A DNA stretch of 64,000 bases from an uncultured Eggerthellaceae bacterium (GTDB lineage: Bacteria; Actinomycetota; Coriobacteriia; Coriobacteriales; Eggerthellaceae): NCBI GenBank assembly GCA_910588905.1, contig CAJURZ010000007.1, positions 25,461 to 89,460 on the forward strand, given 5' to 3'. A program made the position numbers and the translations under genes. The notes under the pieces are model-generated. The model saw only the letters and a list, made by a program, of their open reading frames with translations, was not told where the DNA came from and made no database searches. Of the stretch, positions 9,154 through 17,556 are shown piece by piece (the first letter of the stretch is position 1; every line of letters begins with the position of its first letter).

Positions 9154-9165
9154 GGTGTCCTCCTC

Positions 9166-10434
9166 CTAGTCCAATCCGATATAGGCCGGATATGCCGATT
9201 CACCGTGCTCTGAGATATCCAATCCGAGCGCTTCGGCCTCATCGCTCACTCGCAAGCTCCCCTTGTAGCATGCCTTCAGGACCAGCCCGATGATGACGTC
9301 TAGCACCCCTACGAATGCGATGGTGACGACGATGCCCAGGATCTGCGCCCCCAACAGCGTCAGGTCCCCGGTATAGATGAGCCCACCGGATCCCGTCCAC
9401 GAGAGCTCCGGCACGCAGAAGATGCCGGTGAGGATGCCGCCGAGGATCCCGCCGACGCAATGGCAACCGAAGGCATCCAAGGCGTCGTCATAGCCGAAGA
9501 GCCTCTTGGCATGGGAGATGGCCAGATAGCAGACGGGTGACGCGAACAGGCCCATGAGAAGGGCTGCCCACGGCTCCACAAAGCCTGCAGCTGGAGTGAT
9601 TACCACAAGGCCAGCCACGAGCCCCGTACAAGCCCCGATGAGCGTCGGCTTCTTGACGATGATGCGCTCCACGATCATCCATGAGACGATGCCCGCGCCA
9701 GATGCGCACACCGTGTTCACCAAAGCGAGCGCAGCCACCCCGTCAGGGGCGAAGGCGCTGCCTGCATTGAAGCCGAACCAGCCGAACCACAGAAGCGCTG
9801 CTCCTAAGGCGACGAAGGGCACGTTATGCGGACGATAGCTCATGGCGCCGAAGCCCTTGCGCTTGCCACAGAGGATGCAGAGGATGAGCGCTGTGAGGCC
9901 GCTGGATATATGGACGACATCGCCGCCAGCGAAGTCGAGGGCGCCGATCATACCACCGATGAGCGAAGCTTCCCCACCCCAGACCATGTGCGCCAGGACC
10001 GGATACACCAGGATCGTCCAGAGGAACAGGAATGCCACCACAGCGCCGAATCTCATCCTCCCGGCAACGCCGCCCGTGATGATCGCCGTGGTGATCATGC
10101 AGAAAGCCATCTGGAACACCACATCGATGAGCTGCGGATACGTACCCGTGGGTTGTTCATCGGCTTCGATCAGTGCGAACTCCGTGCTCCCCATGAGCAT
10201 GAGCTGGTCGAACCCACCGAACAACGGATCATCCCCGCTGCCTCCATAGGCGATGGACCAGCCGATCATCGTCCACGTGATAGCCGCTATCCCGATGGCA
10301 GCGAACACCATGATCATCGTATTCCCCACGTTCTTTCGCCTTGACAGGCCACCGTAGAAGAACGCGAGCCCCGGCGTCATGAGCAGCACGAGCATGACGC
10401 ACAGCATCATGAATGCTGATATACCCTCCTCCAT
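9166..10434 (-). CDS. amtB: Ammonium transporter (Amt/MEP/Rh family)
   Basis: This 422-residue membrane protein has about eleven hydrophobic helices. The first block (MLVLLMTPGLAFFYGG) and the pore histidines, in DVVHISSG and FGCHCVGG, match the twin-His site of AmtB. The C-terminal cytoplasmic tail (SDEAEALGLDISEHGESAY) is the canonical GlnK-docking end. It is followed by the PII gene, so PII probably blocks the channel when nitrogen is plentiful. An inverted repeat and a GlnR-box-like sequence lie upstream, suggesting nitrogen-responsive transcription. Confidence 0.97.
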   Translation of the reverse strand: MEEGISAFMMLCVMLVLLMTPGLAFFYGGLSRRKNVGNTMIMVFAAIGIAAITWTMIGWSIAYGGSGDDPLFGGFDQLMLMGSTEFALIEADEQPTGTYPQLIDVVFQMAFCMITTAIITGGVAGRMRFGAVVAFLFLWTILVYPVLAHMVWGGEASLIGGMIGALDFAGGDVVHISSGLTALILCILCGKRKGFGAMSYRPHNVPFVALGAALLWFGWFGFNAGSAFAPDGVAALALVNTVCASGAGIVSWMIVERIIVKKPTLIGACTGLVAGLVVITPAAGFVEPWAALLMGLFASPVCYLAISHAKRLFGYDDALDAFGCHCVGGILGGILTGIFCVPELSWTGSGGLIYTGDLTLLGAQILGIVVTIAFVGVLDVIIGLVLKACYKGSLRVSDEAEALGLDISEHGESAYPAYIGLD

Positions 10435-10517
10435 CTCTTTCCCTTCCTCCCCATAAGACCAGTTCCGCAGATGATGGTCTCAGAACAGCAGCGGGGAAGA
10501 GGACGAGCGAGCGCGAA

Positions 10518-10577
10518 TTAATGCACCTGAGCGAAGGTGTTAACCCCAGTGAAGCCTACCGTTCATGAGCTTGTAAC
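10518..10577 (-). promoter_or_regulatory. Putative amtB control region: inverted repeat and GlnR-box-like site
   Basis: Between dxs and amtB the minus strand carries GTTAC-7 bases-TGAAC (10577-10561), close to the actinobacterial GlnR pattern GTnAC-n6-GAAAC. It also has TTAA/CACCT arms facing each other at 10518-10543, where the sequence TTAACA-15 bases-ATTAAT could also serve as a weak promoter. The match is imperfect and rests on eye only. Confidence 0.3.
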
Positions 10578-10579
10578 AG

Positions 10580-12457
10580 CTACAGGAGATCGCGCACGGC
10601 TGCGCAGATCGAAGGGGCGTCCAGCCCGGCATCCTCAAGGAGCAGCGAGGTGTCCCCTTGCATGGCGAAGCTATCAGGCAATCCGAGCGTCTTGACCCGT
10701 GGCGTGAGCCCTTCAGCTGCCAACAGCTCGAGCACGCCCGAACCGGCACCGCCGATGACGGAACCCTCTTCAAGGGTGATGACAGCACCGCACGCAGCAG
10801 CTTCGCGCACGACCTCAGCATCGATGGGCTTGGCCCAGCGCATGTCATAGACCGCGCAGGCGATCCCTTCTCGGGCAAGCTCCTCTGCTGCCATGAGAGC
10901 TGCCCGCACAGGGCGCCCCCAGGCGAGCAACGCTGCGTCCGCGCCTTTACGCACCTTGAGCGCACGCCCGACATCCAGCAGCTGCGCCTCTCCCGTCCCG
11001 GGCGCATCAGCGCAGCCGCGAGGATAGCGAATGGAAACAGGACCTTCGAGCCTGAGCGCCGTATGCACAGCACTTCTCAGCTCATCCGCATCCGAGGGAA
11101 CCAGGACCCGCATGGAGGGGATGAGCCGCATGAAGGCTATATCGAAGGCACCATGATGAGTGGGGCCATCATCGCCCACAAGCCCAGCCCGGTCCAAGGC
11201 GAAGATCACATCACGCTTCGCAAGGGCCACGTCTATGACCACCTGGTCCAACGCCCGCTGCATGAAGGTGGAATAGATGGCTACCACCGGCTTCAGCCCC
11301 GCTGCTGCCAGGCCGGAAGCCATGCCCACCGCTTGCTCCTCGGCGATGCCCACATCGATGAATCGCTCAGGAAAGCGCTCGTGGAACGGCCGCAGACCCG
11401 TTCCTTCCTCCATGGCTGCAGTGATGGCCACGATGCGCTCATCGGCCTCTGCCTCCTGGACGAGAGCGCTTCCGAAGACATCCGTGAACTTCGGTCCGGG
11501 AGCAGGCTTGGGATACGTCTCTCCGGTTGCAGGATTGTAGGGGCTGATGCCATGGAAACGGACGGGGTCCGCCTCGGCCGGTCCATAGCCTGCCCCTTTC
11601 TTGGTGACTGCGTGGATGAGCACGGGGCAATCCATAGGGAGCACCAGCTGGAGCATCTCCTGCATCTCAGCGATGCTGTTGCCGTTGATAGGCGGTGTGC
11701 AGACGATGCCCAACTGCTCATAGATCATGGAATCCGGAAGGAACATGTGCTTCGTGGAATCCTTCATGCGCCGCCCGAGCTCCACGAAGGCGTTGCTCAC
11801 CCGCCCTCCATGCTCCATCCTCTCCTGGATGAAGTCCCGGGTCTGACGGTAGCCGCGGGTGGAGCGGACATTGCCCAGATGACGCATGAGGGCGCCTACA
11901 TTCCGGGAGATGGACATCTCGTTGTCATTCAGGATGATGACCATGGGCAGCTGCTGGCTGCCGATGTAGTTCAAGGCCTCGAAGGCCATGCCCCCGGCCA
12001 GGGCAGCATCGCCGATGATAGCCACTACCCGCTCAGAAGAACCCGTGAGCACCTTCGCCTTCGCGAAACCAGATGCCACCGAGAGGGAATCCGAGGCATG
12101 GCCGGAGGGATGCGTATCGAAGGGGCTCTCTGAGGGTTTCGGGAAACCTGAGAGGCCACCGTAGGCACGGAGGCTGTCGAAGGCACCGAGACGTCCTGTC
12201 ACGAGCTTATGGGCATAGGACTGATGGCCCACATCGAAGACGAGCTTGTCTTCCGGGGCATCCAACACGCTATGACAGGCCAAGATGATCTCGACTGCCC
12301 CGAGAGAAGAAGCCACATGCCCCCCGGTCTTGGAGGTGGTGGCTATGATCTGCTGACGGATCTCTCCCGCCAGGATCCCTAACTCCTCAACGCCCAACAG
12401 GTGGAGGTCTTGGGGGCTAGAGATGCAATCCAGTATGCGCTTATCGGCTGGTCTCAT
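10580..12457 (-). CDS. dxs: 1-deoxy-D-xylulose-5-phosphate synthase
   Basis: This 625-residue thiamine-diphosphate enzyme condenses pyruvate and glyceraldehyde 3-phosphate, the entry step of the MEP isoprenoid pathway. The N-terminal half has VFDVGHQSYAHK, KTGGHVASSLGAVE and the diphosphate-binding IGDAALAGGMAFEALN. The middle has FIDVGIAEEQAVGMASG and DRAGLVGDDGPTHHG, and the end is a transketolase C domain. I chose the ATG at 12457 (GAGG 7 bases upstream) over a TTG at 12484. It overlaps xseB by 17 bases and is the last gene of the carboxylase-asp23-nusB-xseB operon. Confidence 0.96.
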   Translation of the reverse strand: MRPADKRILDCISSPQDLHLLGVEELGILAGEIRQQIIATTSKTGGHVASSLGAVEIILACHSVLDAPEDKLVFDVGHQSYAHKLVTGRLGAFDSLRAYGGLSGFPKPSESPFDTHPSGHASDSLSVASGFAKAKVLTGSSERVVAIIGDAALAGGMAFEALNYIGSQQLPMVIILNDNEMSISRNVGALMRHLGNVRSTRGYRQTRDFIQERMEHGGRVSNAFVELGRRMKDSTKHMFLPDSMIYEQLGIVCTPPINGNSIAEMQEMLQLVLPMDCPVLIHAVTKKGAGYGPAEADPVRFHGISPYNPATGETYPKPAPGPKFTDVFGSALVQEAEADERIVAITAAMEEGTGLRPFHERFPERFIDVGIAEEQAVGMASGLAAAGLKPVVAIYSTFMQRALDQVVIDVALAKRDVIFALDRAGLVGDDGPTHHGAFDIAFMRLIPSMRVLVPSDADELRSAVHTALRLEGPVSIRYPRGCADAPGTGEAQLLDVGRALKVRKGADAALLAWGRPVRAALMAAEELAREGIACAVYDMRWAKPIDAEVVREAAACGAVITLEEGSVIGGAGSGVLELLAAEGLTPRVKTLGLPDSFAMQGDTSLLLEDAGLDAPSICAAVRDLL

Positions 12458-12704
12458 CTTCTTGCCTCGGCTCACTGGCCTCAACAGGCATGTCTTGAGA
12501 GGGCTCCTCTGCCTCTGGTTCGGCAGAGGGCTCTTGGGCGTCTGGCTGGATATCCTGTTCGCTTACCTCGCAGGCATGGAGTCCTAAGGTGACCGCCTCC
12601 TCGAAGAGCGCGAGTGCCTCATCCAAAGAGATGCTCTCATCTTCTACCTGAGAGGCTATCTCCTCCAGCCGGGCTTTGGAATCATCGAATGTCATGGTGC
12701 TCAT
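12441..12704 (-). CDS. xseB: Exodeoxyribonuclease VII small subunit
   Basis: This 87-residue protein has the XseB core in its first half (LEEIASQVEDESISLDEALALFEEAV), the small helical subunit that assembles with XseA. The C-terminal 40 residues are an acidic Glu/Pro/Ser-rich tail not usual in the family. Its start overlaps the nusB stop by 4 bases (ATGA). No xseA gene is in the window, although the two are adjacent in many genomes. Confidence 0.88.
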   Translation of the reverse strand: MSTMTFDDSKARLEEIASQVEDESISLDEALALFEEAVTLGLHACEVSEQDIQPDAQEPSAEPEAEEPSQDMPVEASEPRQEDETSR

Positions 12705-13159
12705 TGGCCATCCCCCTCTTGGCAGACCACCTCATCGGGCACCTCCGCCTCCATCTGACGAGCCACGCTGCCCAGCATCCCGTTGACGAACTTAGGGGAG
12801 TCATCCTCACAGCCGAAGCACTTCGCCAGCTCGACCGCTTCGTTGATGGAAACGGAGATAGGCACTTCATCCACGTGGAGCATCTCGAACAAGGCGATGC
12901 GGATGATGGTCACATCCATCAGCGGCATGCGCTCTAAGGTCCAGTTCTTCGCCAGGCGAGAGATGATGGCGTCTATCTCAGCGCCGCGTTCCTCTATCCC
13001 TGAGATCAACCGAAGAGAATAGTCTGTCAGTGGATGCTCCAGGCAATCCACCAGACCGTCCTTCAATAGATCGGCAGCGCTCATCTCCCGGATGGCAGCC
13101 GAATAGAGGACCTGAGCAGCGGCCCGGCGAGCCGCTGTCCTCTCATGCTTGCGCGCCAC
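12701..13159 (-). CDS. nusB: Transcription antitermination factor NusB
   Basis: NusB binds boxA RNA with NusE/S10 during rRNA antitermination. The 152-residue protein shows the Arg-rich N-terminus (HERTAARRAAAQVLYS), the LIERMPL-like ERMPLMDVTIIRIALFEML helix and INEAVELAKCFG, all typical of the family. It starts on GTG. It lies between asp23 and xseB in the same operon, a classical asp23-nusB neighbourhood. Confidence 0.95.
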   Translation of the reverse strand: MARKHERTAARRAAAQVLYSAAIREMSAADLLKDGLVDCLEHPLTDYSLRLISGIEERGAEIDAIISRLAKNWTLERMPLMDVTIIRIALFEMLHVDEVPISVSINEAVELAKCFGCEDDSPKFVNGMLGSVARQMEAEVPDEVVCQEGDGQ

Positions 13160-13165
13160 GGAAGG

Positions 13166-13522
13166 CTACCCTTGTGCCGGGAACTGGATGCTGTCGATAT
13201 AGATATCCACCCGGCTCACAGGGATGCCCACTTGCACCATGAGAGCATTCGCGATAGCCTCCCGGAGCTTCTCGGCCAGGTCTGGCAGCACGAATCCGTA
13301 GTAGACGCTGATATGGAGCGCTACCTCCAGGTTGCCCTCCTCATCCCGGGATGTCTCTATCCCTGAGGTAGAAGGGCCCGCCGCGAACATGGCCCGGATA
13401 CCATTGGTGACCGGAGAGCCGATGCTGGCCACACCGTCGGTCTCAGAGACGGTGATGGAGATGATGGTGTCGATGACACCAGGGCCGAGCATCATGTTCT
13501 TCGACGAAGTAGCTTCCGTCAT
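13166..13522 (-). CDS. Asp23/Gls24 family envelope stress response protein
   Basis: This 118-residue protein belongs to the DUF322 family, soluble proteins that associate with the envelope or stress response in Gram-positive bacteria. Family features include the strand-turn TDGVASIG and the end block VALHISVYYG...LREAIANAL. Function here is not known. Its start overlaps the accC stop by 4 bases and nusB follows by 6 bases, the usual accC-asp23-nusB context. Confidence 0.9.
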   Translation of the reverse strand: MTEATSSKNMMLGPGVIDTIISITVSETDGVASIGSPVTNGIRAMFAAGPSTSGIETSRDEEGNLEVALHISVYYGFVLPDLAEKLREAIANALMVQVGIPVSRVDIYIDSIQFPAQG

Positions 13523-14874
13523 AGCAAGTCTCCCATCTGGGTTTCGATGAAATCAGTGGTGGCATCCCCCGCCACGAAGACGGCATCATCCAGCACGCGC
13601 TTATGGAACGGGATGGTGGTGGCCACTCCCTCGATCTGGAATTCATCCAAGGCCCGCTTGGCCCGGGCGATGGCTTCCGCCCTGTCTTGGCCATGGACGA
13701 TCACCTTGGCCAAGAGCGAATCGTAGTAGGGGGATATCTTGGACCCCTCTTCCACGAACGTCTCCACCCGCACTCCAGGGCCTGCCGGAAGGCGGAACCG
13801 GGTGACCGTACCCGGCGAAGGCCGGAAGGAGTGGTCAGGGTCCTCAGCGTTGATGCGCATCTCTATGGCGTGACCCTCGGGAGTGAACGGAGCGCGCTCG
13901 GCGCAGCTGATGGGCTCACCCGCTGCGATGCGGATCTGCTCCTTGATGATATCCGTATTCGTGATCATCTCGGTGACAGGATGCTCCACCTGAACGCGCG
14001 TATTCATCTCCATGAAATAGAAGTCGCCGCGCTCATCCAGGAGGAATTCGATGGTGCCCGCATTGCGGTAGTCCACCGCCCGCACAGCGCGGATGGCGGC
14101 CACCCCCATCTGACGCCGGGTGTCCTCATCCAAAGCAGGAGAGGGCGCCTCTTCGATGAGCTTCTGATGCCTGCGCTGGATGGAGCAGTCCCGCTCGCAG
14201 AGCGCGATGCGGTTCTCGAAATCATCTGCCAGCACCTGGATCTCAACGTGACGAGGCCTGAGCACCAGCTTCTCCAGATAGACGCCGTCGTCACCGAAGG
14301 CGGCAGCGGCTTCGGTGCGCGCAGCCTTGTACTGACTCTCCAGCTCTTCGGGCGTATGGGCTTCCCGCATGCCCTTACCGCCGCCACCGGCCGTAGCCTT
14401 GATGAGCACGGGATACCCCACAGCCTCAGCGAAGGCACGCGCCTCTTCCACGGTGTCACACAGACCATCGGAGCCGGGCACGGTGGGAACACCGCAGGCG
14501 GTCATGGTCTTGCGGGCCGTGGCCTTGTCCCCCATCTTCTCGATGCACTCAGCCGAAGGGCCGATGAAGACGATGTCATTCTCTTCGCAAAGACGGGCGA
14601 ACTCAGCGTTCTCAGCCAGGAAGCCATACCCGGGATGGATGGCCTCGGCCCCGGTGGCCTTGGCTGCCTCGATGATGTTGCCCATCTGAAGGTAGCTCTG
14701 GGTAGAAGGCGCTGGACCGATGCAGACCGCCTCATCTGCATAGCGGACGGGCAGGGTGTCGGCGTCTTCGGTGGAATAGACCGCGACCGTCTTCACACCC
14801 AGCTCCCGAGCGGCGCGCATGACGCGCAGCGCTACCTCGCCCCGATTCGCAACGAGTATCTTCTGGAACATCAT
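13519..14874 (-). CDS. accC: Biotin carboxylase (pyruvate/acyl-CoA carboxylase subunit A)
   Basis: This 451-residue ATP-grasp enzyme carboxylates biotin on its carrier. ILVANRGEVALRVMRAARELG at the N-terminus, GGGGKGMR in the ATP lid, and the MNTRVQVEHPVTE active-site block are all present. Length fits stand-alone AccC. Because it overlaps by 4 bases a gene that encodes a pyruvate/oxaloacetate-type carboxyltransferase plus biotin carrier, the pair more likely forms a two-subunit pyruvate carboxylase than acetyl-CoA carboxylase. A dual role in fatty-acid synthesis is possible. Confidence 0.93.
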   Translation of the reverse strand: MMFQKILVANRGEVALRVMRAARELGVKTVAVYSTEDADTLPVRYADEAVCIGPAPSTQSYLQMGNIIEAAKATGAEAIHPGYGFLAENAEFARLCEENDIVFIGPSAECIEKMGDKATARKTMTACGVPTVPGSDGLCDTVEEARAFAEAVGYPVLIKATAGGGGKGMREAHTPEELESQYKAARTEAAAAFGDDGVYLEKLVLRPRHVEIQVLADDFENRIALCERDCSIQRRHQKLIEEAPSPALDEDTRRQMGVAAIRAVRAVDYRNAGTIEFLLDERGDFYFMEMNTRVQVEHPVTEMITNTDIIKEQIRIAAGEPISCAERAPFTPEGHAIEMRINAEDPDHSFRPSPGTVTRFRLPAGPGVRVETFVEEGSKISPYYDSLLAKVIVHGQDRAEAIARAKRALDEFQIEGVATTIPFHKRVLDDAVFVAGDATTDFIETQMGDLL

Positions 14875-16757
14875 GCCTGCTCCGGGGGAATGGTCTTAGC
14901 CTGATCATGGGGCTCGATGTAGAAGAGCACCGTGCCGAACTCCACGGGCGTGGCATCCTCAAGGCACACCTCGCGCACGGTACCCATCTCTTCGGCGGTG
15001 ATCTCGTTCATGAGCTTCATGGCCTCTACGATGCAGAGGGTCTCGCCAGCAGCCACTTCGTCCCCTACCTTGACGAAGGGGGGCTCTCCGGGAGCCGGGG
15101 CCTCATAGTAGGTACCCACCATAGGTGCCGTGACCTTGTACCAGGTGGAAGGATGCTCTGCCTCTTCGGCGGGAGCAGCCGGAGCCGCCTGAGCTGCGGG
15201 AGCCGCTGCCGCAGGAGCAGCCGGCACTGCGGCCGCCTGGACCGGAACACCCTCGCCGGGCATGCGGATGGCTACGCGTACGCCCTCTTCCTCTACGACG
15301 ATCTCTCCCACGCCGCTCTCTTGGGCCAGCTCTGCCAGCTGCCTGATCTGGTTGATGTCCACGTAATCGTCCTCCTTGGTATCCGAAGACTCCTGTTCCA
15401 ACATGAAATCGACACGTTCGGATGTGCGATGCTTGCTCAGATAGGTGCGCGCCTCATTGGGGAAGAGCGCGTACATGAGCACGTCCTCTTCGCTATGGGC
15501 GAGATCGCCTATCTCTTCGGCCACCTGCTCATAGGTAGTGGTAGCCAGCGTGCCCGGAGCCACGTCCGGGTCGAGGATCTCTTGACCATCAGTCACCTTC
15601 GCCACGATGGCGGGATCCATGCGACCGGGAGCCTTCCCATAGAAGCCGCAGATGTAATCCTTCATCTCCTTGCTGATGACGCTCCAACGCTTGCCCGTGA
15701 GCACGTTGAAGACCGCCTGAGTGCCCACGATCTGGGACAAGGGCGTGACCAGCGGCGGATAGCCCACCTCTGCCCGCACCTTCGGGATCTCCGCCATCAC
15801 CTCAGGGAGGCGATCCCGGGCCTTCTGGACTTCCAGCTGGCTCATGAGGTTGCTCATCATGCCGCCGGGTACCTGATGGGAGAAGACCTTCATGTGGGTG
15901 AGCGAGGAGACGCCGCGCTTGTAATGGCCGCGCTTGCGCATCTCCTCCCAGTATTCGGATATCTCGAAGAGCAGGTCAAGATCGAGACCGGTGTCATAGC
16001 GGCTCTCCTGGAAGGCGGCCACGATCATCTCCACCGCCGGGTGGGAGTTGCCGAAGGCCAGCGGCGCATGGGCCGTATCCGCGATGGCCGCCCCGGCTTC
16101 TGCCGCCTTGATGATGTTGGCCGGAGCCATGCCGCCTACGTAATGGCAATGGATGTGCACTGGCAGGCCCACTTCAGCGTTGAAGGCCTTCACCATGCGC
16201 TCCGTGCGGTAGGGGGTGAGCATGCCCGCCATGTCCTTGATGGCGATGCTGTCCGCCCCCAGATCCTTCAGGGCCTGGCCGTATTCCAGGAAGCTGTCCA
16301 GGGTGTGGACAGGAGATATGGTGTAGGAGATGGCTCCTTCGAAGTGAGCACCGCATTCCCTGATGGCCTCGGCATTGTCGACCACGTTGCGGATGTCATT
16401 CAGAGCATCGAACACACGGAAGACCTCGATGCCATTGCGATGAGCCGCCTGGATGAAGTGGAACACGATATCCCGGGAGTAATGCTTGTACCCCACCAGA
16501 TTCTGCCCACGAGAGAGCATGGACAGCGGTGTGTTCGGCGTATTGGCCTTGATGGAGCGCAGCCGCTCCCAGGGATTCTCATCCAGGAAGCGCAAGCAGG
16601 AATCGAACGTGGCGCCGCCCCAGGCTTCGATGGCCCAGTAACCCACCTTATCCATCTTGGGGAGGATGGGGAGCATCTCGCCTATCTGCATGCGCGTGGC
16701 CCAAAGGCTCTGCTGGCCGTCACGGATGGTGGTATCCATTATCTGAAGTCTGGCCAC
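14871..16757 (-). CDS. Carboxyltransferase-biotin carrier fusion (pyruvate carboxylase subunit B / oxaloacetate decarboxylase alpha type)
   Basis: This 628-residue protein starts with a metal-dependent carboxyltransferase TIM barrel (DTTIRDGQQS at about 8-17, KDMAGML and HCHYVGG for the metal site). After about residue 465 comes a segment like the N-terminus of AccB (VDINQIRQLAELAQESGVGE). A Pro/Ala-rich swinging linker and a biotinyl domain follow, with EAMKLMNE and the biotin Lys at 581. GTG start with GGAGG 7 bases upstream. No Na+ pump beta or gamma subunits are nearby, so anaplerotic pyruvate carboxylation with the overlapping accC is the better reading than decarboxylation. It heads the accC-asp23-nusB-xseB-dxs operon. 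Confidence 0.88.
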   Translation of the reverse strand: MARLQIMDTTIRDGQQSLWATRMQIGEMLPILPKMDKVGYWAIEAWGGATFDSCLRFLDENPWERLRSIKANTPNTPLSMLSRGQNLVGYKHYSRDIVFHFIQAAHRNGIEVFRVFDALNDIRNVVDNAEAIRECGAHFEGAISYTISPVHTLDSFLEYGQALKDLGADSIAIKDMAGMLTPYRTERMVKAFNAEVGLPVHIHCHYVGGMAPANIIKAAEAGAAIADTAHAPLAFGNSHPAVEMIVAAFQESRYDTGLDLDLLFEISEYWEEMRKRGHYKRGVSSLTHMKVFSHQVPGGMMSNLMSQLEVQKARDRLPEVMAEIPKVRAEVGYPPLVTPLSQIVGTQAVFNVLTGKRWSVISKEMKDYICGFYGKAPGRMDPAIVAKVTDGQEILDPDVAPGTLATTTYEQVAEEIGDLAHSEEDVLMYALFPNEARTYLSKHRTSERVDFMLEQESSDTKEDDYVDINQIRQLAELAQESGVGEIVVEEEGVRVAIRMPGEGVPVQAAAVPAAPAAAAPAAQAAPAAPAEEAEHPSTWYKVTAPMVGTYYEAPAPGEPPFVKVGDEVAAGETLCIVEAMKLMNEITAEEMGTVREVCLEDATPVEFGTVLFYIEPHDQAKTIPPEQA

Positions 16758-16810
16758 AGGCGCACCTCCTTCATTCGCGTATCAAAGAACCCTTCTGTTT
16801 CGAACGTCCC

Positions 16811-16816
16811 ATTATA
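16811..16816 (-). promoter_or_regulatory. Promoter -10 (TATAAT) of the carboxylase operon
   Basis: A perfect TATAAT on the minus strand, 53 bases before the GTG start and directly after the efp terminator hairpin. No -35 consensus is visible at the right distance, as is frequent in GC-rich actinobacteria. Confidence 0.5.
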
Positions 16817-16821
16817 GAGGA

Positions 16822-16851
16822 AAGGACACCGGTCCGAGAGCCAGTGTCCTT
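16822..16851 (-). terminator. Hairpin terminator after efp
   Basis: An 11-bp stem (AAGGACACTGG/CCGGTGTCCTT, one G-T pair) with an 8-base loop, 24 bases after the efp stop, followed by TTCCTCT rather than a clean T-tract. Confidence 0.6.
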
Positions 16852-16874
16852 GAACGGCTTGATGTCAGATCAGG

Positions 16875-17438
16875 TTAGACGCGCTTGATGAACCGCCCGT
16901 CGCGGGTATCCATCTGGAGCACATCCCCTATCTCGATGAACGTGGGCACCTGCACCTCTATGCCCGTCTCCAGGGTAGCGGGCTTGGTGGTGGAGGTAGC
17001 GGTGTCTCCCTTGAAGCCTGGCTCGGTGTGGGTGACCTCCAGTTCGACGAACATGGGCGGCTCGATGGAGATGAGCTCATCCCCTGCGTAGAGCAGGGAA
17101 GCCTCGTCGTTCTCCTTCAGCCACTTCGCAGCCTCACCCACTGTAGCGGCCGGGATGGACATCTGCTCGTAGGTGTCATTGTCCATGAAATAGAAGTCAG
17201 AGCCATCGTTGTAGAGGTACTGCATCTTCTTCGTCTCCAGGCGGACGGAGTCGAACTTGGTACCGGAATTGAACGTGTAATCCACCACGCGACCGGTCTT
17301 GATGTCCTTGAGCTTCGTGCGAACGAAGGCGCCACCCTTGCCGGGCTTCACATGCTGGAACTCAACGATGGTGCACATCTTGCCATTATTGACGATGCAC
17401 ATGCCGTTCCTGAAATCTGCTGTAGATACGCTTGCCAC
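16875..17438 (-). CDS. efp: Elongation factor P
   Basis: EF-P relieves ribosomes stalled at polyproline. The 187-residue length is canonical, and KPGKGGA places the tip lysine at position 34, the residue that is modified in many bacteria. I chose the GTG at 17438 because AAAGGA lies 8 bases upstream and the product then starts ASVSTADFRNG like other EF-Ps; an in-frame ATG 21 bases upstream would add seven non-conserved residues. It appears to be transcribed alone between a TATAAT box and a hairpin terminator. Confidence 0.96.
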   Translation of the reverse strand: MASVSTADFRNGMCIVNNGKMCTIVEFQHVKPGKGGAFVRTKLKDIKTGRVVDYTFNSGTKFDSVRLETKKMQYLYNDGSDFYFMDNDTYEQMSIPAATVGEAAKWLKENDEASLLYAGDELISIEPPMFVELEVTHTEPGFKGDTATSTTKPATLETGIEVQVPTFIEIGDVLQMDTRDGRFIKRV

Positions 17439-17476
17439 TTGCTTATTCCTTTCGACCATGCTTGGATGTGGTTCTC

Positions 17477-17482
17477 ATTATA
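17477..17482 (-). promoter_or_regulatory. Promoter -10 (TATAAT) of efp
   Basis: Perfect TATAAT on the minus strand, 38 bases upstream of the efp GTG, in the 118-base gap after rnr. No -35 match is obvious. Confidence 0.5.
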
Positions 17483-17556
17483 GGCCCATCTTGCCCCGTA
17501 GGTAGCGAGGGTTTGAGGTCGCGCACCTCAGCTGCGGCATCAGACGGCCACGAAGC

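Noticed and set aside
11990..12030. Dxs diphosphate motif reads GDAAL rather than GDGA
   Set aside because: GDA variants occur in other DXS proteins and all other catalytic blocks are intact, so this is not evidence of inactivity.
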